Source: Nitrospira sp.
GTDB lineage: Bacteria; Nitrospirota; Nitrospiria; Nitrospirales; Nitrospiraceae
Reading direction: 5' to 3'
Assembly: GCA_019636915.1 (NCBI GenBank)
Contig: JAHBWQ010000007.1
Span: 1 to 46,787 of the forward strand
Length of the DNA: 46,787 nt
Below are positions 1 through 6,661 of this stretch, piece by piece (within the stretch, counting starts at the first letter, position 1; each line of letters starts with the position of its first letter). The position numbers were made by a program, and so were the translations under genes. The notes beneath the pieces were generated by a model, which saw only the letters and a list, made by a program, of their open reading frames with translations, was not told the origin of the DNA and did not search any database.

Positions 1-2
1 GT

Positions 3-2402
3 TGCTGGGAACGGGGTGAGCCCTTGTGGATTGAGGATGTTGTAGGAGCTCCTCTCTTTACCCGTGAGTCCATTGCGACACCGGGAGGGCTACATGGAGC
101 CTGTGCCTTTCCGATTTGGCTTCGAGCCAATGTCTACGGCGTGATGGAGTTCCTCAGCCAAGAGGTTCAGGCAGAGGATTGGGACCTGTTACGAGCCTTA
201 GGGACGACCGGAAGCCAGATAGGTCTCTTCGTTGAGCGTGCTGAAGTAGAAGCAGCATTGCACCAGAACGAAGCCCGCACCAGCTTGATCATTGACACAG
301 CCCTCGATGCGGTCATGACCATGGATGCAAGCGGCGAAATTACGGAATGGAATGCCCAAGCGGAAGAGGTCTTTGGATGGTCTATGCTTGAGGCCATCGG
401 GCGAGATGCAGCCGACACGCTCTGTCCCCCATCCCATCGCCAGAACTATCGGGAGTATGTCCGGCGCCTTCGTGAGCCTAGGGGTATGCCCACCTCAAAT
501 CGTTTGGTAGAGATGATCGGGGTTCGACGAGACGGCCGCGAATTCCCCATGGAAATCGCCATGACCCCATTGACCATCGAGGGAACCACTATTTTCAGTG
601 CGTTCATCCGGGACATTACCGGACGTAAAGAAGCGGAACAGGCGTTGAAGATCTACGCGCAGCAATTGGAGCAGATCAATTACCAACTGGATGGCGCGTT
701 GCGAGAAGCGAAAGCCGCGACCGAGGCCAAGTCGTTGTTTCTTGCCAGCATGAGTCACGAAATTCGGACGCCGATGAACGGGGTGATCGGGATGGCGGGA
801 CTTCTGTTGGACACCCAACTCACGGAGGAACAGCGTGAATATGCTGAAACGGTTCGGATGTGCGGAGACCACCTGCTGACGATCATCAATGATGTCCTTG
901 ATTTCTCAAAGATCGAGGCCGGGAAGCTGGATTTGGAAACGATTGCTTTTGACCTTCGCCTTGCCATCGACGAATCGCTGGATCTCGTGGCGGAGCGAGC
1001 TGCCTCAAAAGGACTGAATCTGGCCTGTCTGTTCCATGCGGATGTGCCGAGACATTTGCTGGGTGATCCGGGGCGTCTCCGTCAGATCGTCATGAACCTG
1101 ACCACGAATGCCATCAAGTTTACTGACCGGGGGGATGTGGTGGTGGAGGTGACGGTTGAAGCTGAGTCGGAGCAGGCGACCACGATTCGTGTGGCGGTGA
1201 CGGATACGGGGATCGGTATTCCCGATGAGGCCCGTGACCGGTTGTTCCAGTCGTTCAGCCAGGCCGATGGATCCACGACAAGAAAGTATGGCGGGACGGG
1301 TCTCGGTCTCGCGATATGCAAACGCCTTGTGGAGTTGATGGGTGGAACAATCGGTGTGACGAGCCAGGTGGGGGCCGGGAGCTGTTTTTGGTTTACCGTG
1401 AATTTGCACAAGCAGGTGGGTGGTGTTCGCGTAGTCGATACCGATGCCGTCATGCTGGCCGGTCTCCACATCCTCATTGTGGATGATAAGGCCATCAACC
1501 GGAAGATCCTTGAGCTGATGACGAAAAAATGGGGGATGCAACCGACACTCGTCACGAGCGGATCCGAAGCGTTGGCAGCCATAAGTCAGGTACACAGGCA
1601 ACCGCCATTTGATCTTGTGCTATTGGACGTAGATATGGGGCCAACGGATGGAATTGAATTGGCGCGCACGATACGGAGACGAACGGAAGGGGCTGAGAGT
1701 CAACTCGTGTTGCTGACCTCGTTTGGGCGACGGGGAGATGCGAAAACCGCCAAGGCTGCAGGGGTCTCCGCGTATCTGACGAAACCAATTCGTGAGCGGC
1801 AATTACACGATTGTCTCGTGGCGGTCATGACGCAACGCGCTGCGACGGTAGGCGTGGCTGCGACGAATCAAGTGGTTCCCCTGATTACTCGTCATACTCT
1901 TGCTGAAACGAAGGCTGAAGCGGACCTTCGCATACTCTTGGCCGAAGATAACGTCATCAATCAGAAGGTGGCGGTTCGTCTCTTCCAGCGATTGGGATAT
2001 CGCATTGACGTGGTGGCGAACGGGCGAGAGGTGGTCGAGGCGTTGTCCAGGATCCGTTACGATGTCATCTTTATGGACTGTCAAATGCCGGAGATGGATG
2101 GTTTCGAAGCGACACGCCTTGTTCGGGAACGAGAAGCAGCTGAAATAGGTTCGAGTGGCGAGGTTCGAGTTTCGGGAGCAATTGCAGAAACACGTAACCA
2201 GAAACCCGTAACTTTCCGTCGTGTGCCGATTGTCGCCTTGACCGCGAATGCCATGCAGGGAGATCGTGAGCAATGCCTGGCCGCGGGGATGGATGACTAT
2301 CTTTCTAAGCCTATTTCAGTCGAGGCCTTGGCTACTGTTCTTGAGCGCCTGAAGAAAGCACGGGAGTCGTATCGGCCAGGGAAAAGCCAGGAAGCTGCCT
2401 GA
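3..2402 (+). CDS. Hybrid sensor histidine kinase, 5' truncated (GAF-PAS-HisKA-HATPase-REC-REC)
   Basis: The frame is open to the window edge, and the residues before the first possible start (TTG at 24) read like a GAF domain, so the true start lies outside. Counting from that TTG, the order is: GAF remnant (1-75), PAS (about 85-200), HisKA with phospho-acceptor H245 in SHEIRTPMN, HATPase_c with the N box (NAIKF) and DTGIGIP/GGTGLGLA loops (about 345-460), REC1 with D535 and K587, and REC2 with D685 and K762. This is a cytosolic-type hybrid kinase that would autophosphorylate on His and relay to Asp. No HPt or output domain is present, so a partner must complete the relay. REC2 carries an extra segment of about 28 residues (703-731) just before the conserved VPIVALTANAM strand; its DNA looks like intergenic repeat sequence. 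The ligand is unknown. Confidence 0.93.
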   Translation, partial: CWERGEPLWIEDVVGAPLFTRESIATPGGLHGACAFPIWLRANVYGVMEFLSQEVQAEDWDLLRALGTTGSQIGLFVERAEVEAALHQNEARTSLIIDTALDAVMTMDASGEITEWNAQAEEVFGWSMLEAIGRDAADTLCPPSHRQNYREYVRRLREPRGMPTSNRLVEMIGVRRDGREFPMEIAMTPLTIEGTTIFSAFIRDITGRKEAEQALKIYAQQLEQINYQLDGALREAKAATEAKSLFLASMSHEIRTPMNGVIGMAGLLLDTQLTEEQREYAETVRMCGDHLLTIINDVLDFSKIEAGKLDLETIAFDLRLAIDESLDLVAERAASKGLNLACLFHADVPRHLLGDPGRLRQIVMNLTTNAIKFTDRGDVVVEVTVEAESEQATTIRVAVTDTGIGIPDEARDRLFQSFSQADGSTTRKYGGTGLGLAICKRLVELMGGTIGVTSQVGAGSCFWFTVNLHKQVGGVRVVDTDAVMLAGLHILIVDDKAINRKILELMTKKWGMQPTLVTSGSEALAAISQVHRQPPFDLVLLDVDMGPTDGIELARTIRRRTEGAESQLVLLTSFGRRGDAKTAKAAGVSAYLTKPIRERQLHDCLVAVMTQRAATVGVAATNQVVPLITRHTLAETKAEADLRILLAEDNVINQKVAVRLFQRLGYRIDVVANGREVVEALSRIRYDVIFMDCQMPEMDGFEATRLVREREAAEIGSSGEVRVSGAIAETRNQKPVTFRRVPIVALTANAMQGDREQCLAAGMDDYLSKPISVEALATVLERLKKARESYRPGKSQEAA

Positions 2403-2434
2403 CGCGGACTGTCGTCTCTGTCGACTCGTTCGTC

Positions 2435-3121
2435 TCACGGCAGTTCAAGCGTCAATTGCTCCGGCGATCCTGTGAGATTGTTCAGTGGTTCCAGTGGGGA
2501 GAGTGTGTCAGAAGTCTGATAGATGAACGGGCTGTGCTGATCTGTGCGCAGCTCTGGTTCTGTGGCGAGCTCCTGCAAGGTTCCTCGACAGGCTCCGCAG
2601 TGATGTCGCTGGGGCTGGATCGTTTTCCGTTGTCGCCGGTAGAGACGTCCGCAGTTGATGCATTGCCAGATGAATCTCGACAAGGCGATCACTTCCTTCT
2701 CCAGCGAGTGATACGTCGTGACAGCCACTTCTCCCGAACGATTGATCTGCGTCATTTTCCGCAGAAATGCGAGGCCATGATTGGGTCGCCGTCTTAGGAT
2801 ATCGAATTGCCATTGGTGGATCATTTCATGTGCCAGAGTGTTGATCAGTTCCTGCTCCAGCTGCGGCGTGCGCGCGGCCAGTTGCTCAAAGAGTGGACGT
2901 GAGAGGCGAATCTCTCGACGACTCGGACTCGTGGGAGCGGCGTAGGACGTTCTTGGTCCACCACGGCAGGTAAACATCCCGACAGAGGAGGTCAGGCGCG
3001 TACTCCAGCGAATCGGAATCGGCGGGAGAGCACTGTCGAAGTATCGTACGTTCAACTGGTGCCACCGAGCCTCGAGCATTTCAGGTGAAAGCGCTGTTGA
3101 AATGTGTGAGGTCGGCGTCAC
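2435..3121 (-). CDS. SprT-like zinc metalloprotease-fold protein
   Basis: A 228-residue protein with the SprT signature: HEMIH at 98-102 (two His ligands and the catalytic Glu) followed by a third candidate ligand, H116, in the NHGLAF segment. The C-terminal half holds a zinc ribbon (C155-x2-C158 and C176-x2-C179), the usual SprT-like layout. Eukaryotic relatives (Spartan) cleave DNA-protein crosslinks, but the role of short bacterial members is not settled. The start overlaps the stop of the upstream deoxyhypusine-synthase-like gene by 4 bases (ATGA), so it is the last gene of a three-gene operon with gmhA. The protein ends about 50 residues after the ribbon in a tail without recognisable features. 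Confidence 0.85.
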   Translation of the reverse strand: MTPTSHISTALSPEMLEARWHQLNVRYFDSALPPIPIRWSTRLTSSVGMFTCRGGPRTSYAAPTSPSRREIRLSRPLFEQLAARTPQLEQELINTLAHEMIHQWQFDILRRRPNHGLAFLRKMTQINRSGEVAVTTYHSLEKEVIALSRFIWQCINCGRLYRRQRKTIQPQRHHCGACRGTLQELATEPELRTDQHSPFIYQTSDTLSPLEPLNNLTGSPEQLTLELP

Positions 3122-4107
3122 CCCAGTTCCTCCAGCACAGCCGCGGCGAGGAGCGGCAACATGATTTCATGGTGACCGGTCAATGAATAGCCTTGGCCGC
3201 CTTTTTGTGTAGGACGTCGCACGACGTTGGTCTGAGGGCGGTAATGGATGAAGAAATCCATGTTGGCGGTCGTAATGTTTGAGATCGGATGGCCGAGGTT
3301 TCTTCCGAGCGACAGTGTTTTGAGAAAGACTTCCGGAAGAATCACGGCGGACCCGATATTGACGTACACCCCGCCTTCCATCTTGGCAACCACGGCCGTC
3401 AGACGCCGAAAGTCGAGCAACGACGTGGCTCCGATAGCGGCCCCGTCCGCTGAGGGGTGCATGTGGATAATGTCGGTTCCGACTGCGACATGGACGGTCA
3501 CCGGTATACCCAGTCGAACACCAGTGGCGAGAATGCTGGTCTTGCGATTCGGGAACTGGCGGGCCGCGTGGGTCATGTAGTTTCCAATAGCCTCCCCCAA
3601 TCCTTGGCCTGCGGTTGCACCGCGGGTGATGGCATCGTTCAAGATCCGTCCCGTCTCCTCCGCCATACCGAATCGACCTTCGTCAATCTCTGCATCGACT
3701 TCCTCTGAGGTATGCCCCATGAGGGCCAACTCGAAATCGTGGATAATCCCTGCTCCGTTCATGGCGACCGCCGTCACGATCCCTCGTTCCATCAAGTCCG
3801 TGATGATCGGGGCGAGCCCTACCTTGATGACATGAGCGCCGATTCCGACGATGACGGGACGGTGCTTCCGATGGGCTTTTACAATGGCTCGGGTGATGGC
3901 CCGCAATGACTTGACTGCGAGGATGTCAGGCAATCCATCGCAGAACGTCTTGAAAGAACCCCCACGTTTCCACGGTGTGGCAAAGTCGGAGACTCGAACC
4001 TTGCTGTACCGTTTCTTCAATGGATAGGTCTTGAGATCCGATACATTGATCGGAGCAACCAAGGCAGGACGGCCGGTTTGAGATGTCCGATCAGGACGCG
4101 TTCCCAA
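3118..4107 (-). CDS. Deoxyhypusine synthase-like protein
   Basis: A 329-residue cytosolic protein with no signal peptide. The middle resembles the Rossmann-type core of the deoxyhypusine synthase family: a segment with GAHVIKVGLAPII, a glycine-rich MNGAGIIHDFE stretch comparable to the TAGGIEED motif, and a later VNIGSAVILPEVFLKTLS segment. I do not see the lysine motif used by true deoxyhypusine synthases to bind the aminobutyl group, and bacteria generally lack eIF5A, so the family name may not describe the reaction. It overlaps gmhA by 17 bases upstream and sprT by 4 bases downstream, so translation is probably coupled. Assignment is by motif memory only; the protein is clearly a conserved gene, but its substrate is unknown. 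Confidence 0.6.
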   Translation of the reverse strand: MGTRPDRTSQTGRPALVAPINVSDLKTYPLKKRYSKVRVSDFATPWKRGGSFKTFCDGLPDILAVKSLRAITRAIVKAHRKHRPVIVGIGAHVIKVGLAPIITDLMERGIVTAVAMNGAGIIHDFELALMGHTSEEVDAEIDEGRFGMAEETGRILNDAITRGATAGQGLGEAIGNYMTHAARQFPNRKTSILATGVRLGIPVTVHVAVGTDIIHMHPSADGAAIGATSLLDFRRLTAVVAKMEGGVYVNIGSAVILPEVFLKTLSLGRNLGHPISNITTANMDFFIHYRPQTNVVRRPTQKGGQGYSLTGHHEIMLPLLAAAVLEELG

Positions 4108-4669
4108 GGAGATGATCCTCTATCAGCTCACATAGGACATGACCGAGCGTGATATGACTTTCCTGGATCCGAGATGTCAGGGTGGACGGCACGATAAACG
4201 GGTATTCAACAAGTCCGGCCAGCGTGCCTCCCGATCCGCCGGTCCAGGCAACGGTGATCAGCCCGCATTCACGCGCCGCCGCGATGCCTTTGAGGACATT
4301 GGGAGAGTTTCCGCTCGTACTGATGCCGATGGCAATATCGCCTTTTCGACCATGAGCCAGAACCTGTCGAGCGAAGAGTTCTTCATACCCATAGTCATTG
4401 GCGATGCACGTAATAGCGGCGATGTCCGTCGCGAGGGCGATTGCGGGGAGCGGCACTCGGTCGCGCCTGTATCGTCCGACAAATTCTGCGGCGATGTGCG
4501 CGGCATCGGTTGAGCTTCCGCCGTTGCCGAAGAGCAGAACTTTGTTGCCGTTGTTGAACGCGTTCGCGATGAGCCCTGCGACGTGCACGATACGATCGGC
4601 GTGCTCGCGTGCAAATTGCTGTTTTACCTTGGCACTGTCTGCAAATGCCGCCAACACAACTGTTTGCAT
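4091..4669 (-). CDS. gmhA: Phosphoheptose isomerase (SIS domain)
   Basis: A 192-residue protein, the normal length for GmhA, which converts sedoheptulose 7-phosphate to D-glycero-D-manno-heptose 7-phosphate at the start of ADP-heptose synthesis for the LPS inner core. The SIS fold is visible: LLFGNGGSSTDAAH (phosphosugar loop), AEFVGRY, STSGNSPNV (second phosphate-binding loop) and QESHITLGHVLCELIE near the C-terminus, which supplies the His and Glu of the active site and metal site. It is the first gene of a minus-strand operon and faces the CARF gene across a 108-base divergent spacer. Its 3' end overlaps the next gene by 17 bases. A heptose pathway implies a Gram-negative envelope. Confidence 0.93.
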   Translation of the reverse strand: MQTVVLAAFADSAKVKQQFAREHADRIVHVAGLIANAFNNGNKVLLFGNGGSSTDAAHIAAEFVGRYRRDRVPLPAIALATDIAAITCIANDYGYEELFARQVLAHGRKGDIAIGISTSGNSPNVLKGIAAARECGLITVAWTGGSGGTLAGLVEYPFIVPSTLTSRIQESHITLGHVLCELIEDHLLGNAS

Positions 4670-4739
4670 GGGCGCGATTCTAGGGAAGAGGGCTTAGGGT
4701 GTCAAGGTTGGAGGCATCCGTCTGTTCTGCGGGGTGAAA

Positions 4740-4768
4740 TTGAACCGGGATGAGGGCGGTGGTATAGT
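4740..4768 (+). promoter_or_regulatory. Candidate sigma-70 promoter of the CARF gene, leaderless layout
   Basis: TTGAAC (4740-4745), a 17-base spacer, then TATAGT (4763-4768). A start site about 7 bases after the -10 box would fall at 4775-4776, only 2-3 bases before the ATG at 4778. No Shine-Dalgarno sequence lies between, so the message is probably leaderless. Read by eye; no start-site data. Confidence 0.5.
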
Positions 4769-4777
4769 CGTCTCGCA

Positions 4778-6034
4778 ATGGCGCAAGATCAACCCATCAA
4801 GGTACTCGTGGTGGCATTCGTCGATGATGCAGCGGCAGCTGTGTACTCGATCAACCGGCTTAAGCCGGAGGCTTTATGCTTTGTCTTGCCGGAAGGTAGC
4901 AAAGCGTTGGTTGAGTCAGCAGTCCAGCCGAACATCGACCAAATGCCGAAGCGGTGGGATTGGATTGTGACGGAAGAGCTGTGTGAGTTCTCTGCCTGCT
5001 ATCAGGTACTGGCCCGGTCTCTTCCTGATCTGTTACGGACCTGGGATGTGCAGTACGGTGAGTTGGTCGTGGATATCAGCAGTGCAACACCGGCGATGGC
5101 GGGTGCGCTCACATTGGTGGCCGTGCCGTGGACGTCTCGGGTGGTCTCGTTGATTCCCGCTCGGGAGGGTCAAGAGGATGACCGCGTTGAACTGAACGAG
5201 AAGTCCTTTATCTGGAAGCAAAGTAATCCGTGGGATGAACAAGCGGCAGTGGCGCGTCGTGAAGGGTGCGAGTTGTTCAACCGGGGACTCTTTCATGCTG
5301 CGGTGAAACTGTTCCGAGAGGTGGAGTTACGTGTCAGTGGCGGGCAGAAACCGCTGTATCGGGCGTTTGCAGATTTGGCTGAAGGGTATGATTTGTGGGA
5401 GCGGTTTCATTATCGTCAAGCGTGGGAGAAGTTGAAGACCTCCGCAAAGGCTCTGGAGATGGCGTCACTCTGGGGTGGGCCGCCTGGATTAAAAGCCATC
5501 ATCGCTCCGATTAAAACCAATGCGAGTTTTCTCGAAAAACTTGTGCTCGATCCGGCAGAAGTCAAGGAGTCGCTCACCCTGGATTTGTTGGCCTGTACCG
5601 GTAGGCGACTGCATGCTCGCCACGATCCCGAAACAGCCATGACGGCGCTCGTCCGGGCGCTGGAGGCATGCGCTCAAGTTCGTCTGTATAAATCGCACAA
5701 GATCAAGAGTTGGGATGCGCAGCCAACACAGCTGCCGGCTGCTCTTCAAGAAGTCTGTCAGACCTGTTATCTCGAAGATATCGACGGCAAGTACAAATTG
5801 CCGCTCCAGGCGCAGTTTCGTACTTTGGCCGGGTTGGGAGATCAATTGGGCCAAGCTTTCTTGAGAGAGTGGCCCAAGATGAAGCCATTACTGGACGCAG
5901 CGAACCATGCGGTATTAGGGCATGGCTTCGAGCCGATCAAGTCCGAGCGAGTGCAGCAGTTGTATGAGGTGGTGCTTCGGCTGACTGGTGTTGCAGAATC
6001 GTCATTGCCAAAGTTTCCTGTTCTGAGTCTCTAA
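4778..6034 (+). CDS. CARF-domain protein of the Cas02710/Csm6-like (TIGR02710) type
   Basis: A 418-residue protein. The N-terminal 130 residues look like a CARF Rossmann domain: beta strand KVLVVAFVDD (8-17), alternating helices, and the ligand-loop motif DISSATPAM at 99-107, in the place of the D-x-TGGTK-x-M loop of Csm6/Csx1 proteins that bind cyclic oligoadenylate. The C-terminal half is all-helical and HEPN-like. The segment ALVRALEACAQ-RL (290-303) and the NHAVLGHGFEP segment (376-386) match the pattern of the Cas02710 family. The usual RN-x-x-x-(x)-A-H catalytic motif appears here as A-N-H-A-V-L-G-H (375-382), with no Arg at the expected place, so RNase activity is uncertain. No cas genes or repeats are in the window. 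It would be a nucleotide-sensing effector or regulator; target unknown. Confidence 0.72.
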   Translation: MAQDQPIKVLVVAFVDDAAAAVYSINRLKPEALCFVLPEGSKALVESAVQPNIDQMPKRWDWIVTEELCEFSACYQVLARSLPDLLRTWDVQYGELVVDISSATPAMAGALTLVAVPWTSRVVSLIPAREGQEDDRVELNEKSFIWKQSNPWDEQAAVARREGCELFNRGLFHAAVKLFREVELRVSGGQKPLYRAFADLAEGYDLWERFHYRQAWEKLKTSAKALEMASLWGGPPGLKAIIAPIKTNASFLEKLVLDPAEVKESLTLDLLACTGRRLHARHDPETAMTALVRALEACAQVRLYKSHKIKSWDAQPTQLPAALQEVCQTCYLEDIDGKYKLPLQAQFRTLAGLGDQLGQAFLREWPKMKPLLDAANHAVLGHGFEPIKSERVQQLYEVVLRLTGVAESSLPKFPVLSL

Positions 6035-6093
6035 ATGAAATGGAATGCCCGATGCGGCTCTTCCCGTGGTCCATGCACCGCTAATTCATCGTC

Positions 6094-6507
6094 ATGGAAG
6101 TTCGTATCTACTATGAAGACACCGACTGCGGCGGGGTCGTCTACTACGCGAATTATCTGAAATATTTTGAGCGGGCTCGAACCGAATACCTCGAACTGCG
6201 TGGGCATTCGGTGGCTGCATTAATGGAGCAAGGAGTCATCTTTGTTGTAGTGCGGGCCGAAGTGGACTATTGCTCACCTGGTCGGTATGGAGACACGCTG
6301 GTCATCGAAACGGAGGTCGGCGATGTGACTCGAGCAGCATTGACCTTTTCACATGTCATTCGTGAGAAGATGAGTGGGCGTGTCGTGGTCAAAGGCTCTG
6401 CTCGCTTGGCTGCGACGGATGGCCGTGGGAAAGTCAGGCGCCTTGATCGTGGGATGGTCGCTAAACTTCAGTCCGTGCTTCACCCTCCTGAATCTGTCCG
6501 GTCATAG
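6094..6507 (+). CDS. ybgC: YbgC-type acyl-CoA thioesterase (hotdog fold)
   Basis: A 137-residue single hotdog domain with the family signature YEDTDCGGVVYYANYLKYFERART at the N-terminus (residues 7-31), containing the catalytic Asp. Proteins of this family hydrolyse acyl-CoA thioesters and in many bacteria lie beside tol-pal genes. No tol-pal genes are in this window, so it stands alone here between the CARF gene (59 bases upstream) and the galactose oxidase. The ATG at 6094 sets the usual family start at the first beta strand (MEVRIYYED), although no clear ribosome binding site precedes it. The C-terminal 15 residues are poorly conserved in style. Cytosolic. Confidence 0.9.
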   Translation: MEVRIYYEDTDCGGVVYYANYLKYFERARTEYLELRGHSVAALMEQGVIFVVVRAEVDYCSPGRYGDTLVIETEVGDVTRAALTFSHVIREKMSGRVVVKGSARLAATDGRGKVRRLDRGMVAKLQSVLHPPESVRS

Positions 6508-6661
6508 GTCTTGTCACATGGAGATCTGCTCAGGAGTAGTCTCCTTGCCACCACTTTCAAAATCATGACTGTTGGAATACGATTGGCCTGAGGTTGCAGA
6601 AGTACATAAAGGAGAGGCCTTTGAGCCGTTCATAGGTATTCTTCACTCAAGAGGTATCAAA

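Noticed and set aside
1005-1601. Antisense frame of 198 residues inside the histidine kinase
   Set aside because: It is a shadow of a strongly conserved coding region on the other strand, without a start signal or recognisable product.
5681-5698. R302-x4-H307 in the CARF protein as the HEPN active site
   Set aside because: The spacing fits R-x4-6-H, but it lies in the helix that matches the ALxRALExxAQ segment of the family, not in the place of the conserved RN..AH motif. It may be chance, so I did not call the enzyme active.
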